Assembly (NCBI GenBank): GCA_947170005.1
Contig: CAMVRX010000003.1
Coordinates: 1 to 42,771, forward strand
Length of the DNA: 42,771 nucleotides
Direction of reading: 5' to 3'
DNA from: an uncultured Elusimicrobium sp.
GTDB lineage: Bacteria > Elusimicrobiota > Elusimicrobia > Elusimicrobiales > Elusimicrobiaceae
The translations under genes and the position numbers were made by a program. The notes under the pieces are model-generated. The model saw only the letters and a program-made list of their open reading frames with translations, made no database searches and had not been told where the DNA came from. Positions 16,838 to 25,067 of the stretch are shown one piece after another (positions within the stretch are counted from its first letter, which is position 1; every line of letters begins with the position of its first letter).

Positions 16838-17076
16838 TGTTTTTCCTTTTGCTTAATGGCCGGATTAGCATAACAAAAACGGCCGTCCTGCTAATCTGCA
16901 AAAGGGGTAGATTAACACCACAGCCGTGGCTACCGTACAAGACGGTAAGCACTCGGCACAAAATAATGGGTTTCGAAGGTCCATTATCTTGTGCCTAATT
17001 CGGCTGTTTTTGACCCTTTTGCGTATTTTCATACACGCCGCACCTTGCGTGCGGCTTCAAAAACAGATTCAAATTT
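16838..17076 (-). ncRNA. structured pilin leader RNA (PilL element) copy 2
   Basis: Leader of pilin 3. The 5' motif GAATCTGTTTTTGAAG is at 17055-17070. P2 is GCCGCAC-GCAAG-GTGCGGC (17037-17055). P4 pairs GCAAAAGGG (17014-17022) with CCCTTTTGC (16898-16906). P5 is ACAGCCG/CGGCTGT. P6 is AGGCACAAGATAATGG...CCCATTATTTTGTGCC with the shared CCTTCGAAA loop, then GAGTG. P7 is GCTTACCGT/ACGGTAGC. The terminator-like hairpin pairs 16909-16927 with 16879-16897 (17 pairs around one G-G internal loop), then TTTTT. The closing stem is degenerate: the best partner of TGTTTTT is AAAAACA, overlapping the ribosome-binding region. Confidence 0.78.
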
Positions 17077-17123
17077 TAATTCACGCCCCGGGGGGCAATT
17101 TTCACAACCTCCTACCTGAAAAT

Positions 17124-17136
17124 ACACTTTATTATA
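17124..17136 (-). promoter_or_regulatory. extended -10 promoter of pilin leader copy 2
   Basis: TGT-TATAAT on the minus strand (-10 at 17131-17136). Unlike the other copies, the predicted start lies about 48 nt before the conserved leader motif. Confidence 0.5.
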
Positions 17137-17145
17137 ACAAATTGG

Positions 17146-17157
17146 TACAATAAAAGT
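17146..17157 (+). promoter_or_regulatory. leaderless-type promoter of purB
   Basis: TGG-TACAAT (-10 at 17146-17151), then AAAAGT, then the ATG at 17158. There is no Shine-Dalgarno upstream, so the mRNA probably begins at the start codon. Confidence 0.5.
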
Positions 17158-18552
17158 ATGACGATCTCTCCTTTAAGCCCGTTGGACGGGCGTTATGCAC
17201 AAAAACTAACCTCCTTAGCCGCCGTAATGGGTGAAGATGCCCTGTTGGCTGCGCGCGTGCGTGCGGAAACTACGTGGCTGGGTGTGTTGTGCGGGCTTAA
17301 ACTGCCCGGTGTAAAAAAATTGTCCGCGGCTGAACAAAAAATTTTGGCCGGGCTGTGGCATTTATCCGCGCAGGATGTGGCACTCATCCGCCAAATTGAA
17401 ACCACCGGTTATAAAAGCATTCCGGCCACCCGGCACGACGTAAAAGCCGTGGAGTATTTCTTACGCCTGAAACTGGCAAAAACTACCTTAAAAGACCGTT
17501 TACCGCTTATTCACTTTGCGCTCACCAGCGAGGATATCAACAGCGTTGCCTATGCGCTTTTGCTAAGTGACGGTGTAGACAAAGGGTTGCTCCCGGCGCT
17601 TGAAAAAATTCAAAAGGAACTTTTAAAATTGGCACGCAAAGAAGCCCGCGCAGTTTTGCTCGCCCGGACGCACGGCCAACCTGCCGTACCGACGACGTTT
17701 GGCAAAGAAATGCGCGTATTTGAAACGCGCCTGGCGCGGCAAATCAAACAGTTAAAACAGCAACAAATTTCGTGCAAATTTAGCGGGGCAGTAGGAAATT
17801 TTAACGCGCATGTTGCGGCATTTGCGGCGGTAAACTGGCCGCAGGCCGCGCGCCAAGTAATTAGCGCGCTAAATAAAGGGCGTAAATTAAAACTTTTTTT
17901 AAGCCCGCTGACCACCCAGGTAGATAACCGCGACAGTTACGCCGAGTTGTTTGATAATATCCGCCGCATTAATGTGATTTTAACGGATTTTAGCCGCGAC
18001 ACCTGGCACTACATTTCCGCCGGGCTTGTTAAGCAGCAAGCGGTTAAAGGAGAGGTGGGCTCGTCCACCATGCCGCAAAAAGTAAACCCGATTGATTTTG
18101 AAAATGCCGAGGGTAATTTGCAGCTTTCTTCGGCCTTGTTGGATTTTTTGGCCAACAAACTGCCGGTGTCGCGCTTGCAGCGGGATTTGTCGGACTCTAC
18201 CGTTTTGCGCAACATCCCGGTGGCGTTTGGGCACGCGCTGGTGGCGTATGAGGCACTGCTCAAGGGACTGTCCAAAATTGCATTTGACCGGGCGGCAGCG
18301 CGGGAAGAACTGCAAAATCATCCCGAAGTACTCGCGGAGGCTATCCAAACTGTTTTGCGCGCGTATGGGTGTGAAAACGCCTACGAGCTGTTGCGCGATT
18401 TTACCCGCGGCCGCCACTTAACCGCTGCCGCGCTAACCGATTTTATAGACGGGCTGGAAGTTCCGCCGTCCGTCAAAATGCAGCTGCACATGTTGGAAGC
18501 TGAAAAATATTTGGGCCTTGCGCCCCAACTTGCGGAGGGAAAATATGATTGA
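17158..18552 (+). CDS. purB: adenylosuccinate lyase
   Basis: This 464-aa cytosolic enzyme acts twice in purine synthesis: it cleaves SAICAR to AICAR and adenylosuccinate to AMP, releasing fumarate. The N-terminus ISPLSPLDGRYAQKL matches the E. coli-type PurB. Catalytic regions are LTSEDINS, ARTHGQPAVPTTFGKE and the flexible signature loop GSSTMPQKVNPIDFENAEGNL. Length is normal. It overlaps purA by 8 nt, so the AMP branch (PurA then PurB) is encoded as a coupled pair. The start lacks a ribosome binding site and follows a TACAAT box by 6 nt. Confidence 0.97.
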   Translation: MTISPLSPLDGRYAQKLTSLAAVMGEDALLAARVRAETTWLGVLCGLKLPGVKKLSAAEQKILAGLWHLSAQDVALIRQIETTGYKSIPATRHDVKAVEYFLRLKLAKTTLKDRLPLIHFALTSEDINSVAYALLLSDGVDKGLLPALEKIQKELLKLARKEARAVLLARTHGQPAVPTTFGKEMRVFETRLARQIKQLKQQQISCKFSGAVGNFNAHVAAFAAVNWPQAARQVISALNKGRKLKLFLSPLTTQVDNRDSYAELFDNIRRINVILTDFSRDTWHYISAGLVKQQAVKGEVGSSTMPQKVNPIDFENAEGNLQLSSALLDFLANKLPVSRLQRDLSDSTVLRNIPVAFGHALVAYEALLKGLSKIAFDRAAAREELQNHPEVLAEAIQTVLRAYGCENAYELLRDFTRGRHLTAAALTDFIDGLEVPPSVKMQLHMLEAEKYLGLAPQLAEGKYD

Positions 18553-19561
18553 TTTAGTTTGCGGCGGCCAAGCCGGCGACGAAGGAAAAGGCAAAATTGC
18601 CGCGTATCTTTCTTATAAGGGCAATTACGATTATTGCGTGCGTGTGGGCGGCCCCAACGCGGGGCACACCGTCGTGCAAAACGGTATTTCCTATACGCTA
18701 AAAAATATCCCGTCCGGGTTTTTAAACCCTAAAACCAAACTGGTGTTGGGGGCGGGTGCTTATACGAAAACCGAGTGGCTGCTTGACGAAGTGAAAAAAA
18801 CCGGAACCCAAGACCGTTTGATTATTGACCCGTATGCCGTGCTGATTACCGACGAGCAAACCGCCGCCGAGCGCGGGGCTGCGCATTTTATGAGCAAAAT
18901 CGGCAGCGTGGGCACGGGGCTGGGCCAAGCAGTTAAAGAGCGCATTGAGCGGCGCGAAATTAAATTTGCCAAGGACGAGCCGCTTTTAAAAGATTTTATC
19001 CAGGACGTGCCTGAACTGTTAAACGGTTGCCTAGACAAAGGCGGACATATTTTGCTGGAAGGCACGCAAGGCATTAAGCTTTCTTTGCTGCACGGGGAAT
19101 ATCCGTTTGTTACCTCGCGCGATACGACGGCCAGTACGTTTTTGGGCGAGGCCGGACTGGGCCCCAAGTCCGTGCGCGACGTATATGTGGTGTTTAAACC
19201 CTATATTACGCGCGTCGGTCCGGGCCCGTTGGAAAAAGAAATGTTTGACGAGAAAGAACTGGAAATTTATCACACCAAAGGGCACGAAATTGGCAGTGTA
19301 AGTAAACGCTTGCGCCGTGTGGGCGAGTTTGAATGGAAGTCTGCCGCGCGTGCGATTATGATTAACAACTGCACCAAAATTGCCATTACGCACATTGATA
19401 TGTTTGAAGGCAATGACCGTGTGAAAAATGCCGCTGATTTTACTGTGGACGCCAAGAAATTTTTGGCGGACTTGCAGGCGCTGAGCGACAAGACGTATCC
19501 GCACCCGAAGATTGCGTTAATCTCCACGGGCCCGGACATGGAAGACACGTTAGTGCTATAA
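18545..19561 (+). CDS. purA: adenylosuccinate synthetase, short form
   Basis: This 338-aa enzyme joins IMP and aspartate using GTP, the first step from IMP to AMP. The active-site P-loop-like motif reads CGGQAGDEGKGK (bacterial enzymes usually have TQWGDEGKGK), and GGPNAGHTVV carries the catalytic His. LLEGTQGIKLSLLHGEYPFVTSRDTTAS and YITRVGPGPLEKEM follow. The protein is about 90 residues shorter than typical bacterial PurA (about 430) and matches the length of the compact archaeal type (about 340). The start at 18545 follows GGAGGG inside the end of purB; the track start at 18518 is too early. Confidence 0.95.
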   Translation: MIDLVCGGQAGDEGKGKIAAYLSYKGNYDYCVRVGGPNAGHTVVQNGISYTLKNIPSGFLNPKTKLVLGAGAYTKTEWLLDEVKKTGTQDRLIIDPYAVLITDEQTAAERGAAHFMSKIGSVGTGLGQAVKERIERREIKFAKDEPLLKDFIQDVPELLNGCLDKGGHILLEGTQGIKLSLLHGEYPFVTSRDTTASTFLGEAGLGPKSVRDVYVVFKPYITRVGPGPLEKEMFDEKELEIYHTKGHEIGSVSKRLRRVGEFEWKSAARAIMINNCTKIAITHIDMFEGNDRVKNAADFTVDAKKFLADLQALSDKTYPHPKIALISTGPDMEDTLVL

Positions 19562-19590
19562 CAACACCCTTGTAATGTTGCGTTTTAACG

Positions 19591-19635
19591 GTAGGGCAGT
19601 AAACACGTAAAGTATTTACCGCCCTACTCGTTTTC
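19591..19635 (+). terminator. terminator-like hairpin after purA
   Basis: GTAGGGCAGTAAA / TTTACCGCCCTAC stem with a one-base mismatch, followed by TCGTTTT. Confidence 0.6.
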
Positions 19636-19643
19636 CGGGCAAC

Positions 19644-19748
19644 AATTTGCCACATTTGAGCATCTTTGCACCGACTTGCCACTCGACGCACCTAGCAGTG
19701 CGCCTTCGGGCAACTTACGGTGCAAATCTATCTCAAATCTGACAAATC
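19644..19748. repeat. 105-nt nested inverted repeat in purA-pilin gap
   Basis: Nested complementary arms: ATTTG/CAAAT at the outside, ATTTGAG (19654-19660) with CTCAAAT (19732-19738), TTTGCACCG (19665-19673) with CGGTGCAAA (19718-19726), and an inner GCAC/GTGC hairpin. The gap 19562-19940 holds no believable gene. The structure could be a small RNA, a palindromic repeat unit or a processing site. Confidence 0.6.
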
Positions 19749-19940
19749 AGCCTACTAAACATTTTACGCGGTGATGTTGCGGACGGCAAAAAATTACGTT
19801 ACGGGCCCACATACGGCGGCGTGTTGCCGCCCACAGGACTCAAATTTGAAAACAGGAGAAAACTCCCTTTTATACCGCGTTATTTTAAATTTGAAAAGTC
19901 ATCTTATCCTCTATTTTACTCGGTGTTTGCGTCAAATTTC

Positions 19941-20618
19941 TTACAAACAATCTTTGCAGGCATAAAAATCTTGTGTATTTTCAAGCCAATTGCAAATTTT
20001 TCCCCCTATGGGTGAAACATTAGTATCGTAATCACACTCGTCATGGCGCCAGCTACTGTTAGCGGTATCCTTAAGAATATTTAGCATGTATGCAACATTA
20101 TCATCCAAGGTGCGGTATACATAAATCCAGCAACTGCCGTCGTGAGCACACCCGGCGTCATACGCAAAATGTTGGTTGCCACAGGCTTCTCCCTCGCGAA
20201 TACTGCAATCCAGCCCATCTTCAATATCGATATCTAGTTGTCCCGAACCGTTGGCATTATCACCTAAAAATGCGATATCTTCCGTGCGCGTTCCATTTGC
20301 AAGTTGCCAGGTATCAATGGCTTTTTCTAAACTGGAAATCAGAATAAACGCCTCCGAGAGACGTGTCTTTTCTACGGCTACTTGGTATTGCGGTACCGCT
20401 ACTGCTGCTAAAATGCCGATAATCAATACGACGACCAAAAGCTCTATGAGCGTAAAACCGCAAAGCCGTTTATGTAGATCGGGTTCTACCTGACAATAAG
20501 CGTTGTCTTTTCCAATTGTCAAAGAGGAAGGATGCCCCTTAATCGGGGCATTGTCAGGCAGTGCCTGACCTACCCGATTGATTTGCGTAAAACCCCGCCG
20601 GGCGTTTCTTTGATTCAT
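19941..20618 (-). CDS. type IV pilin-like protein (copy 4, long leader)
   Basis: This 225-aa prepilin has a leader of about 54 residues (MNQRNARRGFTQINRVGQ...HKRLCG) before FTLIELLVVVLIIGILAAVAVPQYQVAVEKTR. The leader starts with what looks like an original RRGFT cleavage context (NARRGFTQI) and then continues through palindromic DNA to a second GFTLIELL, as if a repeat had been inserted into or beside a duplicated processing site. The ATG follows AAGGAGAAAA. The mature part has Cys-containing loops (LDCSIREGEACGNQ, GCAHDGSCWIY) and ends YACKDCL. Confidence 0.88.
   Translation of the reverse strand: MNQRNARRGFTQINRVGQALPDNAPIKGHPSSLTIGKDNAYCQVEPDLHKRLCGFTLIELLVVVLIIGILAAVAVPQYQVAVEKTRLSEAFILISSLEKAIDTWQLANGTRTEDIAFLGDNANGSGQLDIDIEDGLDCSIREGEACGNQHFAYDAGCAHDGSCWIYVYRTLDDNVAYMLNILKDTANSSWRHDECDYDTNVSPIGGKICNWLENTQDFYACKDCL
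20531..20578 (-). repeat. two palindromes inside prepilin 4 leader
   Basis: GATGCCCCTTAATCGGGGCA and TGTCAGGCAGTGCCTGAC lie side by side and are translated as GQALPDNAPIKGHP. A related palindrome (GTCAGGTGTGAACCTGAC) lies just before the ribosome binding site of pilin 6 at 32271-32288. Confidence 0.75.
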
Positions 20619-20635
20619 TTTGTTTTCTCCTTAGT

Positions 20636-20872
20636 GAATCTGTTTTTGGAGAAATACAAAAAACGGCTCATTGTATCTATGGGCTAGTTACAGAACATAA
20701 ACACAACAGCCGTAGTTCACCACAAAGTGATAAACATTCAGCATAAGTAAATGGGTTTCGAAGGTCCATAAACTTATGCTTATAAGCTGCTGTCTTCGGC
20801 GTAACTAGCCCCCTGTTGCCAGGGTTCTGCGTTTCTTAAACGCTTCCAAAAACAGATCAAATTTTTTACTGC
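20636..20872 (-). ncRNA. structured pilin leader RNA (PilL element) copy 3
   Basis: Leader of pilin 4. P1 is a perfect 13-bp pair ATCTGTTTTTGGA (20845-20857) with TCCAAAAACAGAT (20638-20650). P2 is GCGTTT-AAG-AAACGC. P3 is CCCTG-GCAA-CAGGG. P4 pairs GGGCTAGTTAC (20801-20811) with GTAACTAGCCC (20681-20691), a perfect 11 bp. P5 is ACAGC/GCTGT. P6 is AGCATAAGT...ACTTATGCT capped by the shared CCTTCGAAA loop, then GAATGTTT. P7 is ATCAC/GTGGT. The terminator-like hairpin pairs 20696-20713 with 20663-20681 (18 pairs, one bulged G), then TTTTTT. TACAAT at 20879-20884 with a 6-nt gap gives the 5' end at about 20872. Confidence 0.85.
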
Positions 20873-20905
20873 ACTTTTATTGTAACATAATTTTAAAAAT
20901 ATGTC

Positions 20906-20934
20906 TTGCAGTGAAAACATAGATTTAGTATATT
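20906..20934 (+). promoter_or_regulatory. sigma-70-type promoter of the aaxABC-like operon
   Basis: TTGCAG (20906-20911), a 17-bp spacer and TATATT (20929-20934), about 50 nt before the porin start. Confidence 0.6.
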
Positions 20935-20987
20935 AAGGTTAGTTATTGCTTCCTGCTTTCCCTTCCATTTTATTTAAGAGGTTGTAC

Positions 20988-22229
20988 ATGAAAAAACAAG
21001 TATCCGCATGTGTGGCGGCGGTGGTGCTGTGCAGCGTTTGCACGTTGGCGCAAGCTGCTAAAACACATGATTTAAACGACGGAATTTTATTTTCAGCCAA
21101 ACACGCGCAACGGGTGCAAAACCGCCGCGCCGCTGCCCTGGAAGAAACGGACCTGGCTTTGGAAAAAATGTGGGCCGATGCTAAGCACACAGCTAATAAA
21201 ATAGGGTTAGATATTGGGGTAGACATTTCCTACTTGGCCCAACGCGGGGCGCCCAACGGGAAGCAAACCGCTATCCAGGGTGTTTATTACCCCTATTTAA
21301 CGTGGAATTTATTTAAAAATGACACGGTGGGTGCCGGGCAATTAAACATAAACTATACGCTGGTGCGTTATTGGGGTACGCAAGCTGCCATTGTGCAAAA
21401 CCGCTTAAATACCGCCACCGCGTTTAACGATTACGCCGCCAACCAGGAGTTTTTCTCCCAATTTTCCTATACGCACACGTTGCCGGGAAGCTGGGATTGG
21501 CTGAGTGTAACCGTGGGGCAATACCCGCTCTACAACTTTGACGGTACCACCTATGTGGATAACCAGCAAACGGCTCTCATGAACTTTGCGCTTTCACAAA
21601 ATGCTACTTCGGTTTATCCGTCCGCGTCGTTTGGCGGTTATGTGCAGGCGCAAACCAAAACTTTTACGCTTGCCGGCGGGTACCAAGATGGCACCAACGT
21701 GACCGGAGAGCAAATTGAATTGGACGAGGCTTTTAGCGGCAAGTATACCGCGTTTGGTTACGTTGCCTGGACGCCGGATTTTCACTTAGGGGCCGGGCAA
21801 TACAGCGTGCTGTATTATTATCAGCCTGCCGTGGAAAAACAACCCGAAAACGTAAACGGCTGGTCCTTCAATATGCAGCAGAATATAGGTGAAAAATGGG
21901 CTGTATTTGGCCGAGCCAATGGTTCCGACAAAGGCGTAAGCGGGGTAAAAAATTCGTACGCGCTGGGTGCGGCCTTGTTAAATCCCTTCCACCGTAACAG
22001 CCAAGATGCTATTTTGCTGGGTGTGGCCTATAACCGCCTCAGCGAAAAAGGCCAGGGTTACCCCAACTATATGCGCAACGGCGAAACGGCCGTGGAACTA
22101 GCCTGGGTGTGGGGCCTTGGCAAGCTGGTAACGATCACGCCGGATTTACAAATTTATCCGCGCGCGGCGTTTACCCAAGATAAACAATTTACGACGGTAG
22201 TCGGTTTACGCACCACCGTTCAGTTGTAA
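20988..22229 (+). CDS. aaxA: outer-membrane porin, OprB-like (AaxA-type)
   Basis: This 413-aa protein has signal peptide [23 protein letters not shown] followed by a sequence rich in alternating aromatic beta strands. It ends in [11 protein letters not shown], typical of an outer-membrane barrel. Segments such as [32 protein letters not shown] match the C-terminal pattern of OprB carbohydrate-selective porins. Its position directly before a pyruvoyl arginine decarboxylase and an arginine/agmatine antiporter is the order of the chlamydial aaxABC locus, where AaxA lets arginine cross the outer membrane. The ATG at 20988 follows AAGAGG; the track adds 14 codons. The specific AaxA call rests mainly on context. 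Confidence 0.75.
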   Translation: MKKQVSACVAAVVLCSVCTLAQAAKTHDLNDGILFSAKHAQRVQNRRAAALEETDLALEKMWADAKHTANKIGLDIGVDISYLAQRGAPNGKQTAIQGVYYPYLTWNLFKNDTVGAGQLNINYTLVRYWGTQAAIVQNRLNTATAFNDYAANQEFFSQFSYTHTLPGSWDWLSVTVGQYPLYNFDGTTYVDNQQTALMNFALSQNATSVYPSASFGGYVQAQTKTFTLAGGYQDGTNVTGEQIELDEAFSGKYTAFGYVAWTPDFHLGAGQYSVLYYYQPAVEKQPENVNGWSFNMQQNIGEKWAVFGRANGSDKGVSGVKNSYALGAALLNPFHRNSQDAILLGVAYNRLSEKGQGYPNYMRNGETAVELAWVWGLGKLVTITPDLQIYPRAAFTQDKQFTTVVGLRTTVQL

Positions 22230-22252
22230 TCACAAAAAAAGGAGAAACTAAT

Positions 22253-22852
22253 ATGGAAAATAAAGACTTAGTATTAGGAACCCGTTATCCTACCTTGGCG
22301 TTTATTTCGGGGGGTGCGGGGCAAGCGGCGGACGGCATTCCGCCCCAGCCGTTTGAAACCTTTTGTTACGACTCCGCGCTCTTGCAAGCTAAGGTAGAAA
22401 ACTTCAACATTGTGCCGTACACCTCGGTACTGCCTAAAGAATTATACGGCAACATTGTGCCGGTAGATAAAGTAACCCAGCACTTCAAACACGGGGCTGT
22501 ATTGGAAGTGATTATGGCCGGCAACGGGGCCAAAATTGAGGACCACAAAGCCATTGCCACCGGCGTAGGCGTGTGCTGGGGAAAAGACAAAAAGGGCCAG
22601 TTAATCGGCGGTTGGGCGGCTGAATACGTAGAGTATTTTGATACGCCTATTGACGACGAAATTGCCCAAGGCCACGCGCATATGTGGCTTAATAAATCCT
22701 TAAAACACGAGCTGGAAATCCGCGGTGTGGAAAAACACAGCGAATTTCAAATTTGGCACAATTACATCAACATTACCCAACCGTTTGCATACTGCTTGAC
22801 GGTGATGGGTTTTTTGAACTTCAAATTTGCCGAACCGGTAAACGTGAAATAA
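22253..22852 (+). CDS. aaxB: pyruvoyl-dependent arginine decarboxylase (AaxB-type)
   Basis: This 199-aa proenzyme converts arginine to agmatine and CO2. It self-cleaves at a Thr-Ser bond to make the pyruvoyl group; the site is visible as [10 protein letters not shown] (about residues 55-64), with the Ser becoming pyruvoyl. Other family features are [14 protein letters not shown] and [20 protein letters not shown]. Length matches the chlamydial and archaeal enzymes (about 165-200 aa). It starts 23 nt after the porin behind AAGGAGAAA and is followed 13 nt later by the antiporter, giving a full decarboxylation-antiport cycle that consumes cytoplasmic protons. Confidence 0.92.
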   Translation: MENKDLVLGTRYPTLAFISGGAGQAADGIPPQPFETFCYDSALLQAKVENFNIVPYTSVLPKELYGNIVPVDKVTQHFKHGAVLEVIMAGNGAKIEDHKAIATGVGVCWGKDKKGQLIGGWAAEYVEYFDTPIDDEIAQGHAHMWLNKSLKHELEIRGVEKHSEFQIWHNYINITQPFAYCLTVMGFLNFKFAEPVNVK

Positions 22853-22865
22853 GAGGTGCTACACT

Positions 22866-24317
22866 ATGGGAGATAACAAAACTGCCGCCAAGTTAGGCGT
22901 TATTGGCCTAGCCAGTATTGTGATTAGTTCCATGGTAGGGGGAGGGGTATTTTCCCTCCCTCAAAACATGGCTGCCAGTGCTTCGGCTGCTGCGGTACTC
23001 TTGGCATGGGTGATTACGGGCTTTGGCATGTATTTTATTGCCAACACGTTTAGCGTACTCTCGCGCGTCAAGCCGGATTTAACTGCCGGTATTTATATGT
23101 ACGCGCGCGACGGCTTTGGCCCGTACGTCGGTTTTACCATTGGCTGGGGCTATTGGTTGTGCCAAATTTTTGGCAACGTGGGCTACGCCGTCATTACCAT
23201 GGACGCGCTAAATTATTTTTTCCCGCCGCATTTTGCCGGAGGAAATAATTTGCTGTCTATTATATGCGGCTCGGTGCTGATTTGGGGGTTTAACTTTATT
23301 GTACTGCGTGGTGTGAAACAAGCCACGATTTTAAACCTCATTGGTACGGTGGGCAAACTGGTGCCGCTTTTGGCGTTTTGTGTGATTTTACTGTTTGCTT
23401 TTCATGCCGATAAGTTTGACTTTAACTTCCTGGGGCGCATGGCCGAAGGTGGGCACAAACTGGGCAGCTTGGGCGCGCAGTTAAAAAGCACCATGCTGGT
23501 CACACTGTGGGCGTTTATTGGTATTGAGGGCGCGGTGGTGATGTCCAACCGGGCCAAAAGCCAATCGGCCGTCAGCAAGGCCACGCTTTTGGGCTTTTTA
23601 GGGTGTTTGGTCATTTACATCGGGCTTTCGGTCCTACCGTTTGGGTTCTTAACGCAAGAGCAAATTGCGTCCGTTGCCAACCCGTCCACTGCCGGCGTAT
23701 TGGAAAAAGTAGTCGGTCCGTGGGGCGCCGTATTTATGAACGTAGGGCTTTTAATTGCGGTGCTTTCTTCGTGGCTGGCTTGGACGATGATTGCGGCTGA
23801 AATCCCCGCGGCGGCGGCCGAAAATGGCACCTTTCCCAAAATGTTTGCGCACCAAAATAAAGAAGGTGCGCCGGACGTTTCGCTGTGGATTACCAGCGCA
23901 GTGATGCAATTGGCCATTTTGTTGGTGTATTTTTCCAATAACGCGTGGAACACAATGTTGTCCATTACGGGAGTAATGGTACTACCCGCCTATTTAGCCA
24001 GCACGCTTTATTTGTGGAAGCTGGTGGAAGACGGCGACTTTGCCAAAATTTCCCCCACCGGGCGGGCCGGAGCCTTGGCGACGTCCGTACTGGGTACTGG
24101 GTTTGCGCTGTGGTTGTTGTATGCAGCTGGGCTAAAATACCTGTTCTTGGCGGCGATATTTTTGGCGGTAGGCATCCCGGTATTTATGGAAGCGCGCAAA
24201 CAAAAAAAGGACGGCAAACCTGTCTTTACTGCGAGGGAATACCCGGTTGTCATCTTACTTGCCCTGGTAGCTTTGGCGGCTATTTATGCGTTTAGCCGCG
24301 GGCTCATCAAAATATAA
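22866..24317 (+). CDS. aaxC: arginine/agmatine antiporter (APC family, AaxC-type)
   Basis: This 483-aa inner-membrane protein of the amino acid/polyamine antiporter family has about 12 hydrophobic segments. The first carries the substrate-binding GxG-type motif ([18 protein letters not shown]). It would exchange external arginine for internal agmatine. The order porin-decarboxylase-antiporter and the length match chlamydial aaxC. The start follows AAGAGG. Confidence 0.9.
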   Translation: MGDNKTAAKLGVIGLASIVISSMVGGGVFSLPQNMAASASAAAVLLAWVITGFGMYFIANTFSVLSRVKPDLTAGIYMYARDGFGPYVGFTIGWGYWLCQIFGNVGYAVITMDALNYFFPPHFAGGNNLLSIICGSVLIWGFNFIVLRGVKQATILNLIGTVGKLVPLLAFCVILLFAFHADKFDFNFLGRMAEGGHKLGSLGAQLKSTMLVTLWAFIGIEGAVVMSNRAKSQSAVSKATLLGFLGCLVIYIGLSVLPFGFLTQEQIASVANPSTAGVLEKVVGPWGAVFMNVGLLIAVLSSWLAWTMIAAEIPAAAAENGTFPKMFAHQNKEGAPDVSLWITSAVMQLAILLVYFSNNAWNTMLSITGVMVLPAYLASTLYLWKLVEDGDFAKISPTGRAGALATSVLGTGFALWLLYAAGLKYLFLAAIFLAVGIPVFMEARKQKKDGKPVFTAREYPVVILLALVALAAIYAFSRGLIKI

Positions 24318-24342
24318 GTTGTCCTACAAGTTGTGTAGTAAA

Positions 24343-24371
24343 AAACCGCCCGGCATATTTTGCCGGGCGGT
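24343..24371. terminator. terminator, mainly for reverse-strand pilin 5
   Basis: ACCGCCCGGCA / TGCCGGGCGGT with a 5-nt loop. The T-run (TTTTTT) is on the minus-strand side, so it best serves the pilin, but it may also end the aax operon. Confidence 0.8.
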
Positions 24372-24377
24372 ATTACA

Positions 24378-25055
24378 TTATTCGGGACGTTCGTCATAAG
24401 GTTGGATTCCATAGCTAGCCAAACTTTGGCACACTTTATAACCTACGTCATCATAGCCTGTGCAGTCCCCAGAAGCGCCGGGATCAGTGGGGGGAAATAA
24501 AGCAATATGATAAGAACAGTAATTTGGACGTTCTCCGCACTCTCCCTCTTTATCAGAGCGACAGGCTTCTACTTGTGCAGGGTCATCAAATTCATACCAA
24601 AAATGCTTAGTACAGTAGTAATCTCCGTCTTCGTTCCATACTCCACCTGAAAATTCCATAATATCCTGTGGGTAGAAACGACGACTACCATGTTCTAAGG
24701 AATCTAGTATCTGAGCTTGTTGCGCATTTTTAAGAATAACTAATGCTTCGGTTGCGCGACTTTTTTCTACAGCTACTTGGTATTGCGGTACAGCTATGGC
24801 TGCCAAAATACCAATGATGAGCACAACGACCAACAGCTCTATGAGGGTAAACCCATGGGCTGCTTCCCTCGCCCCTGGAGGGAGAGGACGAGTGCGCCAG
24901 CACCGTGGTGAGGGGGTGCAAAACAAAGCTTTTCTTTTTAATACCCCCTCATCTATCCTGCGGACATCTTCCCCCTCTAGGGGGGAAGTAAAAAATAGAT
25001 CCCGCCCTACCTGTACTGTTTGCGTATTACCCCGCCGGGTATTTCTTTGGGTCAT
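24378..25055 (-). CDS. type IV pilin-like protein (copy 5, longest leader)
   Basis: This 225-aa prepilin has a leader of about 68 residues before GFTLIELLVVVLIIGILAAIAVPQYQVAVEKSRA. The leader starts MTQRNTRRGNTQ and contains two different translated palindromic repeats (FTSPLEGEDVRRIDEG and CTPSPRCWRTRPLPPGAREA). Long leaders of this kind should still be removed by prepilin peptidase if the FTLIE context is exposed; this is inferred. The ATG follows AAGGAGAAAC. The mature domain has Cys residues in YYCTKH, VEACRSDKEGECGERPNYCSYH, DCTGYD and KVCQSL. Confidence 0.88.
   Translation of the reverse strand: MTQRNTRRGNTQTVQVGRDLFFTSPLEGEDVRRIDEGVLKRKALFCTPSPRCWRTRPLPPGAREAAHGFTLIELLVVVLIIGILAAIAVPQYQVAVEKSRATEALVILKNAQQAQILDSLEHGSRRFYPQDIMEFSGGVWNEDGDYYCTKHFWYEFDDPAQVEACRSDKEGECGERPNYCSYHIALFPPTDPGASGDCTGYDDVGYKVCQSLASYGIQPYDERPE
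24866..24917 (-). repeat. repeat variant inside prepilin 5 leader
   Basis: It shares CCCCTCACC and TCTCCCTCCAGGGGCGAGG with the repeats at 65-120 and 16748-16803 but has a different central hairpin. It is read in a different frame here, which points to selection or mobility at DNA rather than protein level. Confidence 0.7.
24942..24990 (-). repeat. second palindromic repeat inside prepilin 5 leader
   Basis: ACTTCCCCC...GGGGGAAGAT palindrome followed by GTCCGCAGGATAGATGAGGG, translated as TSPLEGEDVRRIDEG. The type is different from the neighbouring repeat. Confidence 0.65.
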
Positions 25056-25067
25056 TTTTGTTTCTCC

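Noticed and set aside
17077-17120. Mini-ORF upstream of leader copy 2 (AGGAGG followed by GTG, about nine codons).
   Set aside because: The spacing between AGGAGG and GTG is only 2 nt, too short for normal initiation, and nothing similar precedes the other leaders.
19810-19870. Segment GCCGCCCACAGGACTCAAATTTG that recalls the 3' part of a tRNA on the reverse strand.
   Set aside because: No matching 5' acceptor strand or D/anticodon arms could be built, so no cloverleaf.
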